From contig JAIKYB010000133.1 of assembly GCA_024683675.1 (NCBI GenBank), forward strand, positions 1-32,747: a stretch of 32,747 nucleotides of DNA, written 5' to 3'. Shown here piece by piece: positions 24,910 through 32,747 of this stretch (positions within the stretch are counted from its first letter, which is position 1; the number at the start of each line of letters is the position of its first letter). The notes beneath the pieces are model-generated. The model was given only the letters and a program-made list of their open reading frames with translations. It was not told the origin of the DNA and made no database searches. This DNA is from Treponema sp. Lineage in GTDB: Bacteria; Spirochaetota; Spirochaetia; Treponematales; Treponemataceae. The position numbers and the translations under genes are program-made.

Positions 24910-27381
24910 GTGGTGGGAAGCTTGGAAGTAAATTCATATTTATCTAAGAAAGCTCAAAAAGAATTAAAAGACGCAATTGAAGAAGCTGGTGGAAATGAAG
25001 TTTTTTTTACAGGCCAGATTACAGCAGAGGGAATTGTAAGCTCTGTAAAAATCGGGGCCAGGGGAAAAGAAGATACTGTTCTAGTTAATTTTTCAGACAC
25101 AAGAGAGCCTTCTTCTGCAGTTTTAATTCATAATCATCCAAGCGGACATTTAATGCCTTCAGATGCTGATTTAGGTGTTGCTTCTAATTGTGCAGAAAAT
25201 GGACAGGGCTTTTATATCATAAATAATGATGCTACTGATATATATGTTGTAGTAGAAGCTGTAAAACCAAAAACTATAAAAAAAATTGATGTTGAAAATG
25301 CTGGCGCTTTAATTTCCGCAGGTGGAGCACTTTCAAAAATTTCAGAGCATTTTGAAGAAAGACCTGTGCAAATTGCTCTTTTAGAAAATATTGCAAAAAC
25401 CTTTAATAATGGAAAAATTGGAGTTTTTGAAGCCGGTACTGGAGTAGGAAAGTCATATTCTTATTTAATTCCTTCTGTATTGTGGGCTATTTCAAATAAT
25501 GAAAAGGTAGTTATTTCAACTGGAACTATAAATCTTCAGCAGCAATTGTGTGAAAAAGATATTCCTGCAGTAGAAAAAATAATCGGAAAAAAAATAAAAT
25601 TTGTTTTAATGAAAGGGCGGCAGAATTATATTTGTAAAAGACGACTTTCAGATGCCGCTTCTGTTTTAGATTTATTTGAAGACGAAACCGATGAAATAAA
25701 AAATATAGCACACTGGGCAGAGAGCTCTGCTTCCGGAAGTAAAAGTGATATGACCTTTATGCCTTCTGAAAATGTTTGGACAAAGGTAAATTCCGAAAGT
25801 GACGCCTGCATGGGCATGCGTTGTCCTTTTCATAATGAATGCTTTGTAATGAAGGTTAGAAAGGAAGCGGCCGCTGCCAATATAATTGTTGTTAATCATC
25901 ATCTTTTGTTTGCAGATATAGAATCTCGTATGAATGGGGCCGGTTATGCAGATGCTGCCGTATTACCTCCATACAAGCATATTATTTTTGATGAAGCTCA
26001 TGGAATTGAGAATGCTGCAACCAGCTTTTTTAGTGAAAGCCTGACTCGTTTTAAAATTAATAAGCTTGTAAATCAGATGTATCGAAAAAGAAAAAATTCT
26101 AATATCGGACATTTGTGTACGCTGGCAATTCTTTCTTCAAATGAAGAAAAGGCGGATTCTGCCTTTGAATTAACTTCAAAAATAAAAAATGCCCTTACAA
26201 ATCTTGAAATTGCCGCTTCTGACCTTCTACAGGATAAATATACAGTTAGACTTTGTGATGCCAGTGCCCGAGATTTTGGACCTCTTTTGGTTGCCGTAGG
26301 GGAGCTTTCCCGTTCTTTAGGAACTTTTACTGATATGGTAAGGGAGGTTATGGAAGGAATTGCTGATGAAGACCACGATGCTCCTTCATATTGGGAATCA
26401 AAAATTATTCTTCGAAGACTTGATTCTTATGTAATCCTTTTGAAAAATTTTCTTCAATGGGATGAAAAGCGTGATAATGTTTATTGGATTCAGAAAAAAA
26501 GGCTTTCCCCAGAATTAAGCCGTGAAAGTGCCTCTGCAGATTTTTATATATTTAACGAAACTCCACTTGATATTTCTTATCTGATGAATGAAGGGGTTTT
26601 TGAGCAGATGGAAAGTGTTATTTGTACATCAGCGACAATAAAAACTGGACGTGACTTTAATTACTGGATGAAAAGAAGCGGTTTAATGCTTTCTGATCGA
26701 GAAAGAATTTCAGCTGCAGAATATCCTTCTCCTTTTCCTTATGAAAAAAATATGCTTTTTGCAGTTCCAAGTGATGCTCCTTTGCCAGATAGCAGCCAAT
26801 ATCAGCAATATATAGAAATGGTTATTCCAAGGTTGATTAGTGCAGCAGAAGGTAGAACTCTTGTTTTATTTACATCATACGAATCTTTGAAGAGTGCTCA
26901 TAGAACTGCTATTGCTTCCTTAAAGGGCTTTTCAGGTAGAATTATGAAGCAGGGAGATGATGATAGTTCAAGATTACTTGAGGCTTTCAGGGAAGAAAAG
27001 GAAAGTGTACTTTTTGCAACAGATTCCTTCTGGCAGGGGGTTGATATTCCAGGAGAAGCCTTATCTCAGGTAATTATAGTAAAATTGCCATTTACAGTTC
27101 CTAATGATCCTGTTTTTGTTGCAAGATCAGAAGCAATTGAAAGTCGGGGTGGCAGTTCCTTTATGGAACTAAGTGTCCCAGAGGCTGTTATTAAATTCAG
27201 ACAGGGAATAGGGCGTTTAATCAGACGCAGTGATGATAAGGGTGTGGTTATTGTATTAGACCGTAGAATTTATGAAAAGCGTTATGGCTCTATCTTTATT
27301 GCAAGTATGCCTCCTTGTAAAAAAATGTATGAGCCAATTTCTGAAATCACAAAAAAAATAAATTCCTTTATTTTTGACTGA
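24910..27381 (+). CDS. JAB/RadC-like domain fused to DinG/XPD-family Fe-S helicase
   Basis: N-terminal VLIHNHPSGHLMPSDAD (JAMM/RadC); EAGTGVGKSYSYLIP (Walker A), CKRR...CMGMRCPFHNEC (Fe-S cysteines), VVNHHLL, IFDEAHGIE (DEAH), FATDSFWQGVDIPGE, KFRQGIGRLIRR. Confidence 0.93.
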   Translation: MVGSLEVNSYLSKKAQKELKDAIEEAGGNEVFFTGQITAEGIVSSVKIGARGKEDTVLVNFSDTREPSSAVLIHNHPSGHLMPSDADLGVASNCAENGQGFYIINNDATDIYVVVEAVKPKTIKKIDVENAGALISAGGALSKISEHFEERPVQIALLENIAKTFNNGKIGVFEAGTGVGKSYSYLIPSVLWAISNNEKVVISTGTINLQQQLCEKDIPAVEKIIGKKIKFVLMKGRQNYICKRRLSDAASVLDLFEDETDEIKNIAHWAESSASGSKSDMTFMPSENVWTKVNSESDACMGMRCPFHNECFVMKVRKEAAAANIIVVNHHLLFADIESRMNGAGYADAAVLPPYKHIIFDEAHGIENAATSFFSESLTRFKINKLVNQMYRKRKNSNIGHLCTLAILSSNEEKADSAFELTSKIKNALTNLEIAASDLLQDKYTVRLCDASARDFGPLLVAVGELSRSLGTFTDMVREVMEGIADEDHDAPSYWESKIILRRLDSYVILLKNFLQWDEKRDNVYWIQKKRLSPELSRESASADFYIFNETPLDISYLMNEGVFEQMESVICTSATIKTGRDFNYWMKRSGLMLSDRERISAAEYPSPFPYEKNMLFAVPSDAPLPDSSQYQQYIEMVIPRLISAAEGRTLVLFTSYESLKSAHRTAIASLKGFSGRIMKQGDDDSSRLLEAFREEKESVLFATDSFWQGVDIPGEALSQVIIVKLPFTVPNDPVFVARSEAIESRGGSSFMELSVPEAVIKFRQGIGRLIRRSDDKGVVIVLDRRIYEKRYGSIFIASMPPCKKMYEPISEITKKINSFIFD

Positions 27382-27434
27382 TTTTGAATTATACTTAATA
27401 ATATAGATATTTAATAATAAATTTTGGAGTCGTT

Positions 27435-28196
27435 ATGGCTAGTCTTTTGACTTTAATCTGTCTTGTTGCAATGGTTCTTCCTGCAGCTATCGGAAATGTT
27501 TTTGCTTATCCAATTTCAAAAAAATGGAGTATAAAGATTTCTGAATATATTCAAAAGGTTCTTGCTGTACGCTTATTTGCTATTTTAAGAGCTTATCGCT
27601 ATTTTCATTTTTGGGGATATAAAGATAATTTAGATAAGCTTCCTGATCAGTTTATAATTATTTCTAACCATCAGAGTCTGCTTGATATTCCTTTATTTAT
27701 GAATTATTTCCGTAAAAAGGAGCTGCGCTTTGTGGCTAAGGATACTCTGGGCCGTCACGTTCCTTTAGTATCAGAAATGTTGCGTTCTCAGGAGCATTGT
27801 TTAATTCCAAGAAAGGCAAAGCCAATGGAAGCAATGCGTTATGTTGAAGATTTTGGTCATAGAATTGTAGAAAGAAATCAGACTCCGGTTCTTTTTCCTG
27901 AAGGTTCAAGAACTCGTGATGGAAATGTTGGAAAATTTTATTCTGCAGGTTTCAGACGCCTGGTAGAATCTACTGGCTTACCTGTTGTTGTATGTGCTTT
28001 AGATGGTGGCTGGAGATTAAGAGATTTAAGAAAGATTTTTACCCGTCTTAAGAGAGGCTGTTATAGAGTAAAGGTTATGAAAATCTATGATTCTCCTAAA
28101 ACAAAGGAAGAATGTAATGCTATTCTGGAAGAATCTGCCAAGATGATTCAAGATCAGGTAATTGAGTGGAGAAAACTTCCGTCTGATGTAAAATAA
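27435..28196 (+). CDS. 1-acyl-sn-glycerol-3-phosphate acyltransferase (PlsC-like)
   Basis: SNHQSLLDIPLF (HX4D-like) and FPEGSRTRDG motifs, N-terminal hydrophobic segment. Confidence 0.9.
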   Translation: MASLLTLICLVAMVLPAAIGNVFAYPISKKWSIKISEYIQKVLAVRLFAILRAYRYFHFWGYKDNLDKLPDQFIIISNHQSLLDIPLFMNYFRKKELRFVAKDTLGRHVPLVSEMLRSQEHCLIPRKAKPMEAMRYVEDFGHRIVERNQTPVLFPEGSRTRDGNVGKFYSAGFRRLVESTGLPVVVCALDGGWRLRDLRKIFTRLKRGCYRVKVMKIYDSPKTKEECNAILEESAKMIQDQVIEWRKLPSDVK

Positions 28197-28202
28197 AAAA
28201 GC

Positions 28203-28243
28203 AAAAAAAACTGCAAGGTTCATGATTCCTTGCAGTTTTTTTT
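28203..28243. terminator. Symmetric rho-independent terminator (potentially bidirectional)
   Basis: A-run CTGCAAGG-TTCATGATT-CCTTGCAG T-run; sits between the acyltransferase and a convergent small gene. Confidence 0.88.
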
Positions 28244-28352
28244 AGTAAAAATTAGACTAGGCGGGCAAGTTTAACTTGCCTCTCAGCCTTGGTTCGATAA
28301 TCCTAAAAATAAAGTTTACACTTAATTTATTAACGGATTTTCGATGTTAGGC

Positions 28353-28526
28353 TTATTTGAAATCCTTTGGTCTTCTTTCAACACGTTTGCATTTCTGGCA
28401 TTCTGCCTGATTCTTGAGTCTGCCATTTTCAATCATTGTTTTCATTATGATTTCGCCGCCGCAGTCAGGGCAAATGAATTTTTGTGTTGCAACAGTTGTA
28501 CGAGAGTTTTTACTAGCTCCAGCCAT
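28353..28526 (-). CDS. Small zinc-ribbon protein of unknown function
   Basis: MAGASKNSRTTVATQKFICPDCGGEIIMKTMIENGRLKNQAECQKCKRVERRPKDFK, CPDC...CQKC knuckles; start taken as internal ATG at 28526. Confidence 0.7.
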   Translation of the reverse strand: MAGASKNSRTTVATQKFICPDCGGEIIMKTMIENGRLKNQAECQKCKRVERRPKDFK

Positions 28527-28627
28527 TATGTGCCTCCAATCGAATATTCGTATCAAATATAATAATGAGATAGAGCCTCTGTGTCAATCATAAAGGCCTT
28601 TATTAGTCACAAAATAATGGGCTTTAA

Positions 28628-28656
28628 TTGACATAAACGATGTATTTTGATAGTAT
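28628..28656 (+). promoter_or_regulatory. Sigma70-type promoter for rpsT
   Basis: TTGACA (28628-28633), 17 bp spacer, TAGTAT (28651-28656). Confidence 0.65.
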
Positions 28657-28691
28657 AGCAAAAGTTAACTAATTTATTTGGGGGTCTCCAA

Positions 28692-28967
28692 TTGGCAGGC
28701 AAAAAAACATCTGCAGAAAAAAGATACGCTCAGAGCGAAGTTCGTAGACTTCATAACAAGGCTATCAAAAGCACTTGTAGAACTTATGCTAAGCAGTTTG
28801 TAGAAGCTGTACAGGCTAAGGATCAGAAACTTGCTGAAGAAAAATATAAACAGCTTCAGAAGGAACTTGACAGTGCTCGCAGCAAGGGCGTTATGAAACG
28901 CAATGCAGTATCTCGCAAAAAGTCAAGAATGATGAATCTTTATAATGCTACTTTCGCTGCAAAATAA
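28692..28967 (+). CDS. rpsT: 30S ribosomal protein S20 (TTG start)
   Basis: GKKTSAEKRYAQSEVRRLHNKAIKSTCRTYAKQF...KGVMKRNAVSRKKSRMMNLYNA; start codon TTG preceded by GGGGG. Confidence 0.95.
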   Translation: MAGKKTSAEKRYAQSEVRRLHNKAIKSTCRTYAKQFVEAVQAKDQKLAEEKYKQLQKELDSARSKGVMKRNAVSRKKSRMMNLYNATFAAK

Positions 28968-28995
28968 CTTATAAAGTAACGTTACTTTTTGGAAT

Positions 28996-29029
28996 CCAGT
29001 TGAACAATGTTTCAACTGGTTTTTTTTTG
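28996..29029 (+). terminator. Rho-independent terminator after rpsT
   Basis: CCAGTTGAA-CAATGT-TTCAACTGG followed by T-run. Confidence 0.9.
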
Positions 29030-29064
29030 CTATCTTAAAATCATGATGTATAATAAAGGTTAAT

Positions 29065-29379
29065 ATGAATCAAAAAATCACAAAATCAGAAATAATTGAA
29101 AATATATATGAAGCAACAAATATCGAAAAAGACCAGGCGGCTTTGATATTAGATGCTCTCCTGAATCAGATAAAAATTAATCTTGAAAAAGGAAATACAA
29201 TTGAACTTAGAGGCTTTGGAACCTTTGAGCCAAGATTAAGAAAAGGTAGAGAAAAGGCAAGAAATCCTAAAACCGGAGAATTTGTTCTTGTTGAACCACA
29301 TTATGTGGCAGCCTTTAGGGCTGGTCAGTCATTAAAAAATAATCTTTTGAAGCTTCCTGTAAAAGAGCAAAAAAAATAG
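29065..29379 (+). CDS. HU/IHF-family DNA-binding protein
   Basis: TKSEIIENIYEATNIEKDQAALILDALLNQIKINLEKGNTIELRGFGTFEPRLRKGREKARNPKTGEF, HU signature. Confidence 0.95.
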   Translation: MNQKITKSEIIENIYEATNIEKDQAALILDALLNQIKINLEKGNTIELRGFGTFEPRLRKGREKARNPKTGEFVLVEPHYVAAFRAGQSLKNNLLKLPVKEQKK

Positions 29380-30999
29380 ATGAAAAAAAATCAGATTCTT
29401 CCAAAGCTTATAAATGTTTTACTAATTTTTTCAGCAGCAATTATACTCTGGCTTTCTCATCCTAATCCAATTTTTAATAATGGACTTGGTTTTTTAGGCT
29501 ATTTTATATATCTGCCTTTTTTGCTCCTTATCAGAAGGACTTCATTTAAAAATGTCTGGCTTTATGCAGGCCTTTTAGGCGCTCTTTCATATTTTCTTTT
29601 AGTTTTCTGGTTGTCAAAATATCACTTTTTAAGTCTGATTCTTGTTTGCCTCCTGTATTTTATTATTTACGCTTTGCTTTCATTTCTCTTGAAATTTGTT
29701 CAGAATTCTTCATCTTTGATTTGCCTTCTGGGACAGTTATTTATTCTGGCTGCTTACGAATATATAAAAACCTTGGGTTATCTGGGCTTTAGTTATGGAG
29801 TTTCTGCCTATAGTCAGTGGAAGTATTCTCCGCTAATTCAGTCTTCTGCTTTTGGAGGTGTTTTTTCCCTAAACCTTCTGCTTATTCTTCCTTCTGTTTT
29901 ACTTTCGTTTATTCTGGAAAGTCCCGTAAAAAAAGAAAAGATTAAAGAAATCCCTTTCCTCTGTCTTTCCGGAATATGGGTAATTCTTTTTGCAGCTAAT
30001 TTTATTTATGGAGAAGTCGTTCTGAAGCATGCAAAGACTGCTTACGAAACTTGTCCAAAAATCAGGGTGCTTGCAGTTCAGAATAATGAAAGTCCCTGGA
30101 AAAATGGACTTGCAGAGCATGAAAAGAATGTAGGCAGCTTAATTGCTTTAAGTGAGCAGGGGGTAAGTGAATATCCAGACACTGCTTTTGTAGTTTGGCC
30201 TGAAACTGCGGTGGCACCTTCTATTATGAGGCATTTTTATGCTATGGAAGATAGCGGCCGTTTCAGATTGATTACAAAATTGCTTTCGTATATAAATGCT
30301 TCAAATCAAGTATTTGTAATTGGCAATGCTCATGAAGAAATAGATGAAAATCAGGAAAAGAAGATTTTTAATAATGCACTTGTTTTTAATCCTGCAGAAA
30401 ATGTATTTCCTCCACAGCCTTTAATGTATACAAAAAAACATTTGGTTCCGGTTTCAGAAAGCTTTCCATTTGAAAAAATATTTCCAAGGCTATATGCAAG
30501 ACTAAAAAAAGGCAATACTCATTTTTGGGAAAAAGGAAGTGAATATAAGGTATTTATAGAAAGAGGGCTTGCTTTTTCAACTCCAATTTGTTTTGAAGAT
30601 ACTTTTGGAAATGAATGCAGACACTTTGTTGCTTCGGGAGCTCGTTCCTTTATAAATCTTTCTAACGATTCCTGGTCAGAAAGTCTTGCCTGCCAGCTGC
30701 AGCATTTATCTATGGCTGTTTTTCGTTCTGCAGAAAATAGAGTGCCAAGTGTAAGAAGCACATCAAGCGGACAAACTTGTATAATTGATTGTAATGGAAG
30801 GGTGACTGCATGTGCCAGGCCTTTTACTCAAGCTTATGTTAGCGGAAAAATTCCTGTATTAAACGAAGCATTTAAGGAAAGCTTTTATACAAGACATGGG
30901 GATGTCTTGGGTAAGCTTGAATGTCTTATTGCAATTCTATTATTGATAATCAAGGGGATTCTGTGTATAATCAGAAAAAATAGAGGTATTCATGGCTGA
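29380..30999 (+). CDS. lnt: Apolipoprotein N-acyltransferase
   Basis: Multiple TM helices followed by carbon-nitrogen hydrolase domain (VVWPETAVA, KKHLVPVSE, TPICFEDTFG, SNDSWS, RSAENRVPSVRSTSSG). Confidence 0.92.
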   Translation: MKKNQILPKLINVLLIFSAAIILWLSHPNPIFNNGLGFLGYFIYLPFLLLIRRTSFKNVWLYAGLLGALSYFLLVFWLSKYHFLSLILVCLLYFIIYALLSFLLKFVQNSSSLICLLGQLFILAAYEYIKTLGYLGFSYGVSAYSQWKYSPLIQSSAFGGVFSLNLLLILPSVLLSFILESPVKKEKIKEIPFLCLSGIWVILFAANFIYGEVVLKHAKTAYETCPKIRVLAVQNNESPWKNGLAEHEKNVGSLIALSEQGVSEYPDTAFVVWPETAVAPSIMRHFYAMEDSGRFRLITKLLSYINASNQVFVIGNAHEEIDENQEKKIFNNALVFNPAENVFPPQPLMYTKKHLVPVSESFPFEKIFPRLYARLKKGNTHFWEKGSEYKVFIERGLAFSTPICFEDTFGNECRHFVASGARSFINLSNDSWSESLACQLQHLSMAVFRSAENRVPSVRSTSSGQTCIIDCNGRVTACARPFTQAYVSGKIPVLNEAFKESFYTRHGDVLGKLECLIAILLLIIKGILCIIRKNRGIHG

Positions 31000-31420
31000 A
31001 AGAAATGATGGAGAAAAAAGAAATCTAACCGTATTTGGTACAGAAACTGAATTTGACGGAGTTCTGGAATTTAGAGACAGACTTGTTATAACCGGAAAAT
31101 TCAATGGTACTATTATCGCACCGGGTGGAGATCTTCAAATTGCTAAAAAAGCTGTGTGTACTGTAGATAAAATAGATGCTAATTCGATTGTTGTTTCCGG
31201 TAATATAAAGGGAAATATGAATGCTGCAGAAAGGGTAGAAATCTGTTCTGGCAGCGTTGTTGAAAGTGATATAACAACAGCCCGTATTAGAATTGCAAAT
31301 AATGTTGAATACAGCGGTCAGGTAAAAATGCTTGAAGAAGAACCAAGTGTTGATTTATTTTCTGTAGCTTCTGATGAATTTAAAAAAGCAATGCTTGTGC
31401 ATTCTGATGTAGTAAAATAA
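30992..31420 (+). CDS. Bactofilin (polymer-forming cytoskeletal protein)
   Basis: TVFGTETEFDGVLEFRDRLVITGKFNGTI...SIVVSGNIKGNMNAAERVEICSGSVVESDITTARIRI, DUF583/bactofilin beta-repeat pattern. Confidence 0.88.
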   Translation: MAERNDGEKRNLTVFGTETEFDGVLEFRDRLVITGKFNGTIIAPGGDLQIAKKAVCTVDKIDANSIVVSGNIKGNMNAAERVEICSGSVVESDITTARIRIANNVEYSGQVKMLEEEPSVDLFSVASDEFKKAMLVHSDVVK

Positions 31421-31446
31421 GCATAAAAATACTTTATAAATATGAA

Positions 31447-31476
31447 TTGACATTGGGTCTAAATAAGAGATATAAT
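31447..31476 (+). promoter_or_regulatory. Sigma70-type promoter for rho
   Basis: TTGACA (31447-31452), 18 bp spacer, TATAAT (31471-31476). Confidence 0.75.
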
Positions 31477-31605
31477 AAAATAATCAACAGGGATTTTTGG
31501 ACTGTGTATCTTTCACACTTTTGTTTCCCCTCTTAAATAAAATAATCAAGAAAATTAATTTAATATGAAAATCAATAAATTTTTATTTTTATGGAGTAAT
31601 TACTC

Positions 31606-32747
31606 ATGGCACCTTTAAGAAGAAAGCCGCGTGATGAGGCTGCTCAGGAAAACACTGAACCTCAGGCAACTTTGGACTTTGATGGAGATTCGCAGGCAGA
31701 GCCAGTTGCAGAACAGACCTCAGAAGTAAATGAAAAGACTGAAACAGAAAAGCCTGTTGTTAGAAAAAGACGAATCGTAAAAAAATCTGAAGAAAGTGAA
31801 GCTGCAGCCCCTGCTGAAGAAAACAATTCTGAAGCATCTGCTGCTGAAAGTACACAAGAACACAGTTCAGAGCATAGTTCTGAACACACACCTGAAAGAA
31901 ACAATTACAGAAGACAAAATCAAAATTATCAGAACAGAAATAATTATAGAAGAAATCAGGGATCAAAGCGTCCTTATGGTGCAAGAGCTTCTTATCCAAC
32001 TCCTTCTGCTGAAATGTCTGAAGCCTTAGCCCAGGAAATGAGCGCGTCTTCTGAGGATAACGAAAACAGACCACGACTTTTAATAAATGATCTGACCTTG
32101 AAGAGTATGCCGGAGCTTCGTGAACATGCAATGCAGTTTGGCTTTACAGAAGACGACCTTGCTCCTATGAAAAAGCAGGATTTGATTTTTGTAATCTTAA
32201 AGGCTCACACAGAGCATGGTGGAATTATTTTTGCTTCCGGTGCTCTTGAAATCCTGCCAGATGGATACGGCTTCCTTCGTTCACCACAGAATTCTTATCT
32301 TCCTGGACCTGATGATATTTACATTAGTCCTAGTCAGATTAGACTTTTTAATCTTAAAACTGGTGATACTGTTTATGGTCAGACTCGTTCTCCAAAAGAA
32401 GGAGAGCGCTTCTTTGCTTTACTGCGCATTGAAAGTGTAAACTACGATGAGCCTCGCGTTGCCCAGACTCGTGTTCCTTTTGAAAATCTTACACCTCTTT
32501 ATCCGGATGAAAAGCTTCGTTTGGAAACAGTTTCTACAGAGGTTTCAACCCGCATTGTTGATTTGTTTGCACCTATAGGAAAGGGTCAGCGTCTTTTGAT
32601 TGTTGCTCCTCCAAAGGCAGGTAAGACAATCCTCATGCAGAAAATTGCAAATGCAATTACAACAAACAATCCTGAAGTTTACCTTATTGTGCTCTTAATT
32701 GATGAGCGTCCTGAGGAAGTTACAGAAATGGAGCGTGCAATTAAGGG
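31606..32747 (+). CDS. rho: Transcription termination factor Rho, 5' part (runs off the window end; absent from the supplied ORF track)
   Basis: Own translation from ATG 31606: [14 protein letters not shown]... then [98 protein letters not shown]. Confidence 0.95.
   Translation, partial: MAPLRRKPRDEAAQENTEPQATLDFDGDSQAEPVAEQTSEVNEKTETEKPVVRKRRIVKKSEESEAAAPAEENNSEASAAESTQEHSSEHSSEHTPERNNYRRQNQNYQNRNNYRRNQGSKRPYGARASYPTPSAEMSEALAQEMSASSEDNENRPRLLINDLTLKSMPELREHAMQFGFTEDDLAPMKKQDLIFVILKAHTEHGGIIFASGALEILPDGYGFLRSPQNSYLPGPDDIYISPSQIRLFNLKTGDTVYGQTRSPKEGERFFALLRIESVNYDEPRVAQTRVPFENLTPLYPDEKLRLETVSTEVSTRIVDLFAPIGKGQRLLIVAPPKAGKTILMQKIANAITTNNPEVYLIVLLIDERPEEVTEMERAIK

Noticed and set aside
28245-28320. 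Possible tRNA or tRNA remnant with a TTA anticodon-like loop and TTCGATA T-loop
   Set aside because: No acceptor stem or D arm fits, and the T-stem does not pair well; kept only as a low-interest hairpin.
31662-32131. Minus-strand ORFs (80 and 123 aa, Ser/Cys- and Phe/Gln-rich)
   Set aside because: Antisense shadows of the rho low-complexity N-terminal extension.
32216-32440. 74-aa plus-strand ORF in the track
   Set aside because: Out-of-frame within rho, which is missing from the track because it has no stop in the window.
1-32747. CRISPR arrays, IS elements, prophage or integron features
   Set aside because: No regularly spaced direct repeats, transposase/integrase motifs or att-like repeats were seen by eye; the tRNA-Glu and ssrA flanks show ordinary terminators with no integrase nearby.

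Overview
AT-rich, gene-dense chromosomal window from a spirochaete, most likely Treponema. Support for this assignment: FlaA, a spiro-SPASM-type protein, and the gene order amidase / GerMN / flaA ... rpsT / HU / lnt / bactofilin / rho. No mobile elements, CRISPR arrays or rRNA genes were seen. Identifiable content: 5' end of thrS (minus strand), hsp33, tmRNA (ssrA), a RsbU/RsbV/RsbW-like partner-switching triad, a ParB-fold / metallophosphoesterase / TPR operon, two more TPR genes, mutL-xseB-xseA, a sugar-modification cluster (spiro-SPASM, GT2-like, SpsF-SpsG-methyltransferase fusion, ATP-grasp) leading into amidase-GerMN-flaA, a RelA/SpoT-TPR fusion, tRNA-Glu, a JAB(RadC-like)-DinG helicase fusion, a PlsC-like acyltransferase, a zinc-ribbon protein, rpsT, HU, lnt, bactofilin and the 5' part of rho. 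The best candidate for an under-described system is the 14066-20668 cluster. Its first gene looks like a pseudo-radical-SAM/SPASM protein that has lost the three SAM-cluster cysteines, and its third gene fuses SpsF-like, SpsG-like and methyltransferase modules. All calls come from reading motifs by eye; no searches were run.
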